Origin: Candidatus Anammoximicrobium sp.
GTDB lineage: Bacteria; Planctomycetota; Planctomycetia; Pirellulales; Pirellulaceae
Length of the DNA: 45,404 nucleotides
Assembly: GCA_012515235.1 (NCBI GenBank)
Contig: JAAYYU010000266.1
Coordinates: 1 to 45,404 of the forward strand
Reading direction: 5' to 3'
The stretch's first letter is position 1, and each line of letters starts with the position of its first letter. The notes under the pieces are model-generated. The model was not told where the DNA came from and ran no database searches. It saw nothing but the letters and a program-made list of their open reading frames with translations. This document shows positions 16,007-24,891 of this stretch, piece by piece. The position numbers and the translations under genes were made by a program.

Positions 16007-17899
16007 ATGCCTGAGAACGAACAGGTCTCCGAAGAGTATGGCGGGATTTTGCCGGCCTATCAGGATACGTTCAGGCATTGGCAGCGGATCACTCCCGAGA
16101 CGCGAACCGCCGTGCTGCTCGCGATGGGACTGGCACCGGATCGGCCCGAGCCGCTGAGCGGGCCGGAGGTGCGCGTCCTTGGACCCGGCCAGACGCTGGC
16201 TTTCTTGCAAGCAGGCGACTTGATCCTGGAGGACGGGACGCGGTTGCCCGTCGATCGACAGACTCCTCCCGACTTGCCGATCGGATATCACCGTTTTCAG
16301 CCGCACGACGCGGAGCAGGGTGTCTGGATTATCAGAAGGCCAGGCAGTTGCTGGATGCCGTCCGAACTGAAGATTTGGGGCTGGGCAGTGCAACTGTATG
16401 CAGCCCGCTCACGTTCCAGTTGGGGCATGGGCGATCTCGGCGATCTGCGACGGCTGGCGCGCTGGTCGCAGCAACTGGGCGCGGGCGCGGTCATGCTCAA
16501 CCCGCTCTGCGCCGTCGCGCCGGAACTTCCCCAGCAGGCCAGTCCGTACTATCCCAGCAGCCGGCGGTTTCGAAACCCGCTGTACCTTCGCATCGAAGAG
16601 ATTCCCGGCGCCCAGGACGCGGCGCTCGATTTGCCGTCGCTCGCGGCGGAGGCGCGCCAGCTGAACGAGCGTCGCCGGATCGACCGCGACGCCGTCTTTC
16701 GCTTGAAGATGGAGGCTCTGGGACGAATCTGGAGGCGGCATCCAGTGGATCCGGGGTTCGATCGCTACTGCTTGGAATTGGGGGAAAGCCTGCGGGGGTT
16801 TGCCTGCTACTGCGTCCTGGCCGAACGTTTCGGCGGCGATTGGAATCGGTGGCCGCGCGAGTACCAGCGGCTCGATTCACCCGCCGTGAAGCAGTTTGTT
16901 CAAGCCGCGTCGGATCGGCTGCGTTTTCACATGTGGCTGCAATGGCAGTTGGATGTCCAGTTGGCCGCGGCGGCCGCTGAATTGCCCTTGGTCACCGACT
17001 TGCCCATCGGCGTGTCGCCGGGCGGCGCCGACGCCTGGCAGTGGCAGGACGTCTTGGCCAAAGGAGCCACGGTGGGTGCGCCTCCAGACCAATTCAACGT
17101 GGACGGGCAAGACTGGGCGCTGTCGCCGTTCATTCCTCACCGCCTGCGCCAGGTCTGCTATGCGCCCTTCATCCAGACGATTCGCGCTTCGCTTCGGCAC
17201 GCTCGCGGGTTGCGGATCGATCATGTGATGGGCCTGTTCCGCCTGTATTGGATTCCGCACGGACTGGGGCCGCAGCGCGGGGCTTATGTGCGTTACGCCT
17301 CGGACGAATTCCTGGCGATCGTGGCCGTGGAGAGTCATCGGGCGAAGGCCTGGATCGCGGGCGAGGATCTGGGCACGGTGGAGAAACGAGTGCGCCGCCA
17401 ACTGGCGGAAAACATGATGTTGTCCTACAAACTGCTGTGGTTCGAGGACGACTTGCCACGCAATTTCCCCAAGCTTGCCCTGGCGGCCGCGTCCACGCAC
17501 GATTTGCCCACGGTCGCCGGAATCTGGACCGGGGCCGACGTTGCCGCCCAGCGTCGAATCGGCCTGCAGCCCAGCGAGGATGGGTTCCGGGATATCCGCC
17601 GCCGTCTGATCACGGCCACCGGGTTGTCGGACAGCGGGTCGCCGACCGAGGCGGTGGCTCAAGCCTACCAGGCGCTGGGGCAAGCCCCTTCAGCGGTGCT
17701 GGCGGCCAGCCTGGACGACGCCCTGACGGTCGAGGAGCGTCCGAACATGCCGGGGACAATCGAACAATGGCCCAATTGGTGTTTGGCGCTTCCGTATCCC
17801 CTGGAACAGATCGAGACGATGCGGCTGCCCCGGCAGGTCGCCGAGGGATTGCGAAGAGACCGGGATGCGAAAACACCAAACGCCGACGGCGGGGCGTGA
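16007..17899 (+). CDS. malQ: 4-alpha-glucanotransferase (amylomaltase)
   Basis: GH77 enzyme that transfers alpha-1,4-glucan segments between maltodextrins or glycogen chains in the cytosol. Visible signatures: SSWGMGDLGDL near the N-terminal third, SPYYPSSRRFRNPLYL, the nucleophile Asp in LRIDHVMGLFRLYWIP, the acid/base Glu in GEDLGTV, and ASTHDLPTVAG with the third carboxylate. Length about 630 aa compares with ~500-700 in the family. Start chosen at 16007 (MPENEQ), 15953 is an alternative; neither has a good ribosome site. Ends 19 bp before the convergent PEP-binding gene. Confidence 0.93.
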   Translation: MPENEQVSEEYGGILPAYQDTFRHWQRITPETRTAVLLAMGLAPDRPEPLSGPEVRVLGPGQTLAFLQAGDLILEDGTRLPVDRQTPPDLPIGYHRFQPHDAEQGVWIIRRPGSCWMPSELKIWGWAVQLYAARSRSSWGMGDLGDLRRLARWSQQLGAGAVMLNPLCAVAPELPQQASPYYPSSRRFRNPLYLRIEEIPGAQDAALDLPSLAAEARQLNERRRIDRDAVFRLKMEALGRIWRRHPVDPGFDRYCLELGESLRGFACYCVLAERFGGDWNRWPREYQRLDSPAVKQFVQAASDRLRFHMWLQWQLDVQLAAAAAELPLVTDLPIGVSPGGADAWQWQDVLAKGATVGAPPDQFNVDGQDWALSPFIPHRLRQVCYAPFIQTIRASLRHARGLRIDHVMGLFRLYWIPHGLGPQRGAYVRYASDEFLAIVAVESHRAKAWIAGEDLGTVEKRVRRQLAENMMLSYKLLWFEDDLPRNFPKLALAAASTHDLPTVAGIWTGADVAAQRRIGLQPSEDGFRDIRRRLITATGLSDSGSPTEAVAQAYQALGQAPSAVLAASLDDALTVEERPNMPGTIEQWPNWCLALPYPLEQIETMRLPRQVAEGLRRDRDAKTPNADGGA

Positions 17900-17918
17900 A
17901 CAACGTCCCGCGCCGGCG

Positions 17919-20585
17919 TCACCGCGCGTCCACGGCAAAGTTTCGACTCTCTGCGGCGTTCTTCTCCCGATAACAGACCACCTTTTGCTCCAGCGAATTG
18001 GCGGCAAGTTTGAGCGACTCGCCGGGTGTTTCCAGGTTTGGGAAATCGATGACGCGGATGACGTGCTCCCACCGCGAGGCATCGGCAATCAAGCCCGACA
18101 GGCGGTTGGGTGCGCTCTCCAAAAAATCGCGGTTCCAACGGTTGCCCTTCCTGCCGGGAAACAGAGCCAGATAGAGCATGTCGCATTCCACCAGGTCGTT
18201 GAAAAAATGGGTCCCTAAAGACACGTCGGGGATGAGATCCTCACGCATGGCGACGATCTCACACAAGACCGACACCGTGTCGATCTCGGCAAACGAGACC
18301 GGCACGCCCAGCGTGGGGGTCGTCGTTCCCCAGCGGCCCGGACCGATCAGCATGATTTGCGGAGCGGGCAGATCCTCCGCAGGGCGCATTTCGGGATGCA
18401 GCAGCCTGCCGATCAGACGGGCCACGCTGTAGCGGTCCTGGATCGGCATCTGGCCGTAAACGGACGGGATCACATACACCACGCGGTCGACGGTGGTGAC
18501 ACGACTCTGCCCGATCACCGCTCCGCAAGCCTCCAACACCACGTCCTGGCCTGCGACCATCGCCGGCACTTTGGCCGCCGCGCTGCCCGCGACCACCTGC
18601 AGCGGCCGGCACTGCACCAGGTTGACGCGGTACTGATCCGGCGTGAAGAAATTGGCCGTGAATTCCAAGTCGACGGGGTGGTTGTAAGCCGCCTGCAAAC
18701 TGGACAGCATTTCGCGCAGGTCGCGGACGAACGACGTCCGCGTCAGCAGGTGGTCGAAGGTCAGCACCCATGCGGACGAACTCGGCAGACCGTATTCGGC
18801 CGTCCGTTGGACCATCTCGCGGTCTTGCGAAGCAAACACCTCGACTGGCAGATCGGGGCCGCGCTGGACGATCTCCGAGAAATCGGCCGAGACCAACTGG
18901 TTCGCGTCCAGATCGATCACGTCCACCCGGTGTTGCGAGTACTGGCGGACCTCGTCGAGATCGGTTTCGGGACGCCGCTCGGGCTCGTTCAACGCCACGA
19001 CGCGGGTGTAGTCGTCGTCGGCGCGGTCGACCGCCCGCGTTCCCAAACCGAACACCAGGCGGACCACGCCTGCCGACGGGTCAATGAACTTGTTCCAGAC
19101 GTAGGGATTGACCGACAGGGCCACGCCGGCAATGTGCGGAAAAAACAGGTTGCCGTGCAGGCCGCCCGAAACCCGCTGGACCAGCAGCGGCATCTGTTCG
19201 TCCCGGTCCAGGAGTCCCCGCCGCGCCCGGTAGCGAAGCGCCTTTTCGTTCATCGTGCTGGCATAGATGGTCTTGACGGCAGCCACGAAATCCTCCAGCC
19301 GTTTCTGGTGCGAGCCCTGATTAGCGCAAAACACGCTTTCGTATTTGCCGGCGAAGGCGTTGCCGTAGTTGTCCTCCAACAGGCTGCTGGACCGCACGAT
19401 CACCGGCGACTGGCCGAAGTAGTCCAGCATCTCGGCAAAGTCCTTGATCACGTTCTCGGGAAACGTTCCGGTAATGATCCGGCGGCGGGCTTCCTCAATG
19501 TCGTCCAAAAAGGCGTGCCGGTCGTGCTGTTTCAAACGGAGCCACCAGCAGCCGTTTTCCACCAGAAACGAGTAGAACACGTCGGAGCCGATGAAGAACG
19601 AGTCGTGGGCTTCCAGCAAATCGTGCCAGTGGGGATGCGTCCGGCGGAGGATCGCGCGGGCCAGCAGCATCCCTGCCGATTTGCCGCCGATCAGGCCCGT
19701 GCCGATCATCCGCTTCCAAATCCCCAACAGGTCGCCGAGCGTTAGATACTTTTCCGCCATGCCCAGCCAGCGCTCGTCGCGCGTGAAGACCATCAGCGCC
19801 AGGGTGCGGAACAAGGCGGCCGGATCCTCCGCGGGCCTCTCGCCGCGCTGCAGGGCGTCCCAGGCCTGTTCGGCCTTCAGGAAGGTGCGGTTCCAAGTGC
19901 CCAGCCGGAAGCGGACGGAATCCAATCCGGACCAGGGCATGGACGTACGGACTTCCGCCGTGGTCGAACTGTCGGTGACCGGCACAAAGCGGTCGCCCTT
20001 CCAGGCGTGCAGCATGTACATGGTGGGTGAATAGCGGTGCTCCACTTTGCTGGGCTGGATATACAGAGCGTCCTGATGGCGGTAGACATCGATGGAGATC
20101 TGCGTCGTCCGGCCGATGGGGCTGGTCGCCTCCAGCGAGTGGACGCTCCGCAAGATCGGGAAATAGGCGAGCGATTCCAAATCGTACACGTAGGGACAGG
20201 TGAGCATGAAGAAGTTGCCCAGCATCCGGTCGCTACGCCATTGTTCGGCCAACGCCGACAGGCAGTCGAACAGGAAGAACGCCCCGCGGCCAGCCTCCCG
20301 AATCGTGCGGCGGATCTGCGTGATGAACTTCTCAAAGCCAACAGAACCCGTTAGCTCGCAAACGGTTGCGCCTTCACGCTCCGTGGCCAGAGGAGGATGA
20401 TCTGCGAAGCGAAAGTAGACCAACCGCCGGCCGGACTGTGACGCGGCTCGACAGTACGGTCCCACGAACGGCACGAAATCCCGGATCGCATCGACCTGCC
20501 AAACCAGATTGTCGCCGCGCAGCAAGCCGCGAAACACTCGGTCCAGGCTGGCCATTCCCGTACTCAACTGTGGATCACCCATCAT
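17919..20585 (-). CDS. KaiC-like domain fused to a PEP-synthase-type ATP-binding domain, 888 aa
   Basis: Residues ~1-215 resemble the RecA/KaiC fold (GMASLDRVFRGLLRGDN, and a Walker-B-like AFFLFDCLSAL near 102) but have no Walker A GxxxxGK[ST]. Residues ~290-690 are the ATP-grasp nucleotide-binding domain of PEP synthase/pyruvate phosphate dikinase: GGKSAG (300-304), VRSSSLLED (397-405), FAGKYES (411-417), GVALSVNP and the closing VQCRPLQ. The phosphohistidine domain and the PEP/pyruvate barrel are absent; the last ~190 residues are unassigned. It cannot be a complete PEP synthase. A role as an ATP-dependent phosphotransfer or signalling protein is conceivable but not shown. ATG at 20585, with AAAGGGA upstream; a second ATG follows immediately. 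Confidence 0.75.
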   Translation of the reverse strand: MMGDPQLSTGMASLDRVFRGLLRGDNLVWQVDAIRDFVPFVGPYCRAASQSGRRLVYFRFADHPPLATEREGATVCELTGSVGFEKFITQIRRTIREAGRGAFFLFDCLSALAEQWRSDRMLGNFFMLTCPYVYDLESLAYFPILRSVHSLEATSPIGRTTQISIDVYRHQDALYIQPSKVEHRYSPTMYMLHAWKGDRFVPVTDSSTTAEVRTSMPWSGLDSVRFRLGTWNRTFLKAEQAWDALQRGERPAEDPAALFRTLALMVFTRDERWLGMAEKYLTLGDLLGIWKRMIGTGLIGGKSAGMLLARAILRRTHPHWHDLLEAHDSFFIGSDVFYSFLVENGCWWLRLKQHDRHAFLDDIEEARRRIITGTFPENVIKDFAEMLDYFGQSPVIVRSSSLLEDNYGNAFAGKYESVFCANQGSHQKRLEDFVAAVKTIYASTMNEKALRYRARRGLLDRDEQMPLLVQRVSGGLHGNLFFPHIAGVALSVNPYVWNKFIDPSAGVVRLVFGLGTRAVDRADDDYTRVVALNEPERRPETDLDEVRQYSQHRVDVIDLDANQLVSADFSEIVQRGPDLPVEVFASQDREMVQRTAEYGLPSSSAWVLTFDHLLTRTSFVRDLREMLSSLQAAYNHPVDLEFTANFFTPDQYRVNLVQCRPLQVVAGSAAAKVPAMVAGQDVVLEACGAVIGQSRVTTVDRVVYVIPSVYGQMPIQDRYSVARLIGRLLHPEMRPAEDLPAPQIMLIGPGRWGTTTPTLGVPVSFAEIDTVSVLCEIVAMREDLIPDVSLGTHFFNDLVECDMLYLALFPGRKGNRWNRDFLESAPNRLSGLIADASRWEHVIRVIDFPNLETPGESLKLAANSLEQKVVCYREKNAAESRNFAVDAR

Positions 20586-20971
20586 ACAGCGTCCCTTTCC
20601 TCTGGCTGGACGTAGTAGCTTACGCTCCGCTCGTCGCTGCGGTCAAGGATCTGCGGAGCGTGGGGGCGGTGCCGGGAAGTGTCGCCAAAACACGCGGAAA
20701 AAGCCGGCTTTTTCGAGAAAACCGGGCTCTGGTTAAAGGGCGATGAGCCGACAACCGGTGGATTTGGCCTTTGCCAAGGGCCTTTCATAGACTATATTAC
20801 ACGTGTACTGAGTCCCCCCTAAATCACCCATTTTTATTGACTTAACAGTCGGTCCGTGTTCCTCGCCGATTGGCCTTGAGCCCAATCAACCCCGCCGCTA
20901 TTTTCCCGCCCAGACAACCTCGCCCGGACGTTACTGTCCCAAGAACCGCTTTCGGTACACGAACTCGCCTC
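20586..20971. other. Divergent promoter region
   Basis: About 385 bp between the PEP-binding gene (minus) and the response regulator (plus). The middle (20760-20850) is clearly AT-rich for this genome and contains the palindrome TACACGTGTA (20798-20807) and, on the minus strand, TAATATAGT sequences that could be a -10 box. A longer palindrome at 20697-20714 is listed separately. No gene seen. Confidence 0.5.
20697..20714. promoter_or_regulatory. 18-bp perfect palindrome GAAAAAGCCGGCTTTTTC
   Basis: Uninterrupted dyad 112 bp upstream of the minus-strand gene at 20585. Without a loop it is a poor terminator, so a protein-binding site is as likely. No transcript needs ending here because the flanking genes diverge. 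Confidence 0.35.
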
Positions 20972-21376
20972 ATGATGCACGACGCCGACCCCCTCAATCC
21001 GCTGCGCCTGCGGATCCTCGTTGCCGAGGACAGCCGCACGAATCAGCAGTTGGCTGCGCGGCTGCTGGAGCGTGAAGGCCATGCGGTGACGGTCGTAAGC
21101 AATGGGAAAGAGGCGGTCGAGGCGATTCGGCGGGGACTGTTCGATCTCGTCTTGATGGATGTGGACATGCCCATCATGGACGGCCTCACCGCGGCGCGGG
21201 CGATCCGCACGTACGAGTCGCGGCGCGGGACCCGCTTGCCGATTGTCGCGGTGACCACCAGGAACAACCGCCGGGATTGCCTGGCGGCGGGCATGGACGC
21301 GCATTTGAACAAGCCGCTGCGGCTGGACCTCCTGAATCGGGCTCTTCGATCCGTGCTTCCCAAGTCAGCGGCGTGA
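20972..21376 (+). CDS. Stand-alone CheY-like response regulator, 134 aa
   Basis: A single receiver domain: acidic pocket in LVAEDS (E19/D20), phospho-acceptor D63 in LVLMDVDMPIMDG, T95/T96 in VAVTT, and K114 in NKPL. No output domain. The sequence is close in style to the receiver at the end of the hybrid kinase at 25624-28011, so it may take part in the same phosphorelay; this is inference. ATG at 20972 or 20975; a TTG further up (20870) is less likely. The stop overlaps the end of the convergent lyase gene by 12 bp. Confidence 0.88.
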   Translation: MMHDADPLNPLRLRILVAEDSRTNQQLAARLLEREGHAVTVVSNGKEAVEAIRRGLFDLVLMDVDMPIMDGLTAARAIRTYESRRGTRLPIVAVTTRNNRRDCLAAGMDAHLNKPLRLDLLNRALRSVLPKSAA

Positions 21377-23890
21377 TGCTTCGTGCGGCGGCGGGCCAGG
21401 ATGCGCGAGTCTGCGGACCGGCCGTCCGTTCTTGTCCTTGCCCAGCGCGAGAACGCGTCCTGCGATCTCGATTCCGCCGCAGGTCACCGTTTGGGCTTCC
21501 TGGTCCGTGCGGAACCCGATCGTGTCCTGGGCGCCGTCCGCGTCTGTCAGCCGGACTCCCACGGCGCCCGTGCCTTGCAGCAGTTCCACCTTGGGCAGCA
21601 CGCTCTCTTGGCCTTGGCGGTGAACCAGCATCACGGCCAGGAACTGTGTGCGGTGGGCCGGGACGGTGGTGCTCGCCGTCAAGTGCCACGTATTCTCCCA
21701 GCGGCGAGCGAGCGGTTCCGGCTCCGGCTCGTAGCGGTTCGTCTGCGAGATTTCCACTTGCTTCGGCAGCAACAACTGCACGTCCATCGCTGCGGGTGCA
21801 TTGACGACTCTCAGAACTTGACTCGCCGGCACGACTTCGATGCGGTTGTACGCGTGCAGTAGCCACTGGAATCGGGACGGCTCGGCGGCGCGCAGGTCGT
21901 CGAACATGACGAAGATGCCGGGCCGCGCGTGGACGACGTGGCGGCGGAACCGTTCCAGGCGTCCGGCGTAGGCCGGGGCGGCCTCGCCCTCGGCGTAGTC
22001 GTAGCCGCTTCGTAACGAGGCCGGACTCCGATCCGCACGCTCGGCGCTGGATCCGCTTTCGGAACCACTCTCGGCGCTTTGAAATCCCGTCAGGCGGCCG
22101 CCCGCCTCCCACCGCCGCGCGACTTGCCCTTGGCCGTCCACCAGGACGCTGTTCACCGCCCGCGTGGCCCGCGTCCACTGATCGTGGTGTGGCGAGCCGT
22201 ACCAAGGATAGTATCCCGTCGCAATGGCCAGTCCGCGGCCGAAGGCTTCGATCGCATAGGCGTTTTGGTCCGCGTGGCCATGGCTCACGCCGCCGTACGG
22301 GCTGCTCCGCATCAGGAAACTGATGTCGCGATCCTTGTCGCCCAAGGCCGTATGGAACGAGGCCAGTCCGACGGCTGGAAAACTCCGCGCGCCGGGCAGT
22401 TCGGCCGGCGAGCGGGCTGACAGGGCCGGGGCGTAGGCGGCCAGGCTCAATGCGTCCGCCCCGATCGTCGCGCCCGCTTCCTGCGCGTGCCAGCGGGCAT
22501 AGGGATCCTGGGCCAGCGTCGAGAAGACGTACATCACCTGGCCCAGGCCGCGCGGGCTGCCGGTCTGGCCGTCGCCGAACGGGCTGTGCTGGTGGTACGG
22601 CGTGGCGGTGTACAGGCCGTAGTACGGCGTGTTGCGGAAGAAGGGCTTCTGCATCAGGTCCACGCCGGTCGCGTGGCGGAGGGCCGTGACGAAGTGCAGC
22701 GCGAACTGCATGTAGGCGCCCCAGTAACCGGGCCCTTCCTGCCAGCCGCCGTCGTCGCCTCCCCAGGCCGGATAGGAGGTGTAATACAGCAGCGTCGCAT
22801 ACTCCAGCCAATCCCTCGCTTCGGGCCATTCGTGAATGAACGACAGCGCACATTCGCCCAGGAACCCGGGCAGTCGCCCGGCGTGGCTGTTGTACGGACT
22901 GCTCTCAAACGGCAGCCGTTGCAAGTGCTTCAAGAACTGCTCGGCACGGACCTTCATGTTGGCCTCAATCGCCTCGCGTTCCGCGGTCGTGAACAGCTCG
23001 CACGTCCAGTCGTAGGCCCGCGTGCCGCGCATCATCATCCACATCGGCGGCTCGTCGTAGGCGAAGAAGCTCGTGGGACCTTCGGGGTCCCAGGAGAAGA
23101 AATGCTGAAGTCGCCGTTTGGCCTCATGCCCCAAACGGTCATTGCCGGTGACCAGGTACGCCAGGGCACAACGTTCCATCACGTCCATCGGGGGCCGGGT
23201 CGTGCGCATCACGTTGACCGCCCACGGCCCGGAATCCGGTCCCCGCGGCCGGAACCCCGGTTCCGCGACCAATTCCTTGCCGACCTCCCGTTCGCACGCG
23301 GCGACCAGCGAGTCCAACGCCGGTTTCAATTCGCCCCGCGCCCACTGCCGAACTTGCTCCAGTCGCGGACCGGCAAAAAACAGGCGTGGCCGCTGACGCG
23401 GAATCCGCTGTACGGCCTCGTCCCAATTCGGAAACGGAAAGGGGCGCGCGTCGGCAGGAACCGTAAACGGCCGAGCCCGGCCAAACCTGGTCCCCCGGTC
23501 CGTTTCGACGCCGTAACGCCAGAACCACTGCCCCGCCGGCAAGCTCTGCGCGGGTACGTACACGCTGCGCCGCAGTCCGCTGAACGTGCGCGTATCCGGC
23601 GCATCGAACGAGTCTGACCTGGAGACCTGCAAAACATACTTGCTGTCCCGGCCGGCAGGAACCCAGAGGAACGGCGGCGGCGTGATTTCGACCGTCTGTC
23701 CGTCCGCCGGCGAATACGGCTTCTGAGTCGCACGCGGGGGGGCGTCCAAGTTCAGTCCAGGCTCACCGGCCCAGGCAACTTCAGCCAGGAACAGCAACAG
23801 GCCGGCACAACTCACGAACGCCGTGCCATGTCCCGGCGAAATCGAACAGGTCTCGATCCCAGTGCGAATGTTCGTGCGGTTGGTCGGCAT
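21365..23890 (-). CDS. Secreted DUF4962/heparinase II/III family polysaccharide lyase, 841 aa
   Basis: ATG at 23890 has GGAG 7 nt upstream; the hydrophobic stretch AFVSCAGLLLFLAEVAWA at residues ~24-41 is a signal peptide. The N-terminal part contains a fibronectin-like/DUF4962 region (FLWVPAGRDSKYVLQVSRSD, WFWRYGVETDRG). Next come the alpha/alpha-toroid (AYDWTCELFTTAEREAIEAN, SSPYNSHAGRLPGFLG) and the heparinase II/III beta domain with GGVSHGHADQNAYAIEAFG. The His/Asp-bearing loop SHGHADQN is the most diagnostic segment. Probably eliminates or cleaves a uronic-acid-containing glycan outside the cytoplasm; substrate unknown. It is 50 bp downstream of the amidohydrolase on the same strand, so the two are probably one transcript. 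Confidence 0.85.
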   Translation of the reverse strand: MPTNRTNIRTGIETCSISPGHGTAFVSCAGLLLFLAEVAWAGEPGLNLDAPPRATQKPYSPADGQTVEITPPPFLWVPAGRDSKYVLQVSRSDSFDAPDTRTFSGLRRSVYVPAQSLPAGQWFWRYGVETDRGTRFGRARPFTVPADARPFPFPNWDEAVQRIPRQRPRLFFAGPRLEQVRQWARGELKPALDSLVAACEREVGKELVAEPGFRPRGPDSGPWAVNVMRTTRPPMDVMERCALAYLVTGNDRLGHEAKRRLQHFFSWDPEGPTSFFAYDEPPMWMMMRGTRAYDWTCELFTTAEREAIEANMKVRAEQFLKHLQRLPFESSPYNSHAGRLPGFLGECALSFIHEWPEARDWLEYATLLYYTSYPAWGGDDGGWQEGPGYWGAYMQFALHFVTALRHATGVDLMQKPFFRNTPYYGLYTATPYHQHSPFGDGQTGSPRGLGQVMYVFSTLAQDPYARWHAQEAGATIGADALSLAAYAPALSARSPAELPGARSFPAVGLASFHTALGDKDRDISFLMRSSPYGGVSHGHADQNAYAIEAFGRGLAIATGYYPWYGSPHHDQWTRATRAVNSVLVDGQGQVARRWEAGGRLTGFQSAESGSESGSSAERADRSPASLRSGYDYAEGEAAPAYAGRLERFRRHVVHARPGIFVMFDDLRAAEPSRFQWLLHAYNRIEVVPASQVLRVVNAPAAMDVQLLLPKQVEISQTNRYEPEPEPLARRWENTWHLTASTTVPAHRTQFLAVMLVHRQGQESVLPKVELLQGTGAVGVRLTDADGAQDTIGFRTDQEAQTVTCGGIEIAGRVLALGKDKNGRPVRRLAHPGPPPHEASRR

Positions 23891-23940
23891 AGACAGTCTC
23901 CGGTGGGGCGTGGCAGATGACGGTCGCGCGGCCCACGGCC

Positions 23941-24891
23941 TCACGCAAAGAAAAACGCTTTTTCGGCCGTCTGGCACAACAGCCAGCGGCGGTCGGCGAC
24001 CGAAACGAAATCCAAGCGGTCGCGGATCAGGCTGATCGAGGCCCGGTAGCTGTTCACGCCCTGCAATTGATACGGCGCGTCGCTGGCCCACATCAACCGC
24101 TGAGGCCCAAAGGCTTCCAGCAACCGCTTGATCATCGGCACCAGTTCCAGGTGCGGCGGTTTTTTCTGCCCCAGGGCGTAGAAAGCTGACAGCTTGACGC
24201 TGGCCTGTCTGTGCCGTGCCAGCCGGAGCAGGAGTTGAAGGTCCTTGTCCCGGATCTGACCGTCGGCCCCGATGCGGGCGAAATGATCGATGACGACCGG
24301 TGTGTCCGGATAACGTTGACACATCTCGTCGATGCCCGGCAACTGCCGCGGATCAACCAGGCAGCACATCGCCTGCCGCGTCTCGGCGCCGGTCTTCCAC
24401 ATGTCGTGCATGCCGGGCGAATCGAGCCACTGTTCCAGATGGTCCTTGCGGATGAACGGCGTGATGCGAAAACCGGTCGCTCCCTGAGTGAACAATTGCT
24501 TCATCGCCGCGCCGGCGCCCGGTTTCCGGTCATCGACCATCCCGACGAAACGGAACCGCGTCGGATGCCGGCGCACGGCGTCGATCAAGTAGGAATTGTC
24601 GAACAGGTGGTAGCCTGAGTGCTGGATCAGCACGACGCGTCCGACGCCTTCGGGCCGCGCGACAGCCATCAGTTCTTCGTCCGTGAAACTGGGAGGACGG
24701 AGATCCTTCGCCGTGAGCCCCGCCGCCAACGGGAACCGGTCGGTCTCCGCCGGCCAGATGTGCGAGTGGGCGTCGATCCACGGGGCGTCGCCCGACGCGC
24801 CCTGGGTGGGCAACGGCAGAGCGGCAGTCCCGACAGCCGCCGCGCCAACCTTCAAGGCGTCTCGTCGAGTCATCCTGGTTTTGTGTTTCAT
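23941..24891 (-). CDS. Tat-exported amidohydrolase (amidohydrolase_2 family), 316 aa
   Basis: ATG at 24891 is preceded by GAGG at 9 nt. The N-terminus has a twin-arginine signal (MTRRDALKVGAAAVGTAAL). The barrel carries the metal-binding DAHSHIW (H42, H44), a histidine in VVIDHFARIG and the late Asp in LMWASDAPYQ, all typical of the 2-pyrone-4,6-dicarboxylate lactonase-like branch. It hydrolyses a C-O or C-N bond of a small molecule, perhaps a lactone; the substrate is not predictable. It probably heads a two-gene unit with the lyase downstream. Confidence 0.87.
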   Translation of the reverse strand: MKHKTRMTRRDALKVGAAAVGTAALPLPTQGASGDAPWIDAHSHIWPAETDRFPLAAGLTAKDLRPPSFTDEELMAVARPEGVGRVVLIQHSGYHLFDNSYLIDAVRRHPTRFRFVGMVDDRKPGAGAAMKQLFTQGATGFRITPFIRKDHLEQWLDSPGMHDMWKTGAETRQAMCCLVDPRQLPGIDEMCQRYPDTPVVIDHFARIGADGQIRDKDLQLLLRLARHRQASVKLSAFYALGQKKPPHLELVPMIKRLLEAFGPQRLMWASDAPYQLQGVNSYRASISLIRDRLDFVSVADRRWLLCQTAEKAFFFA

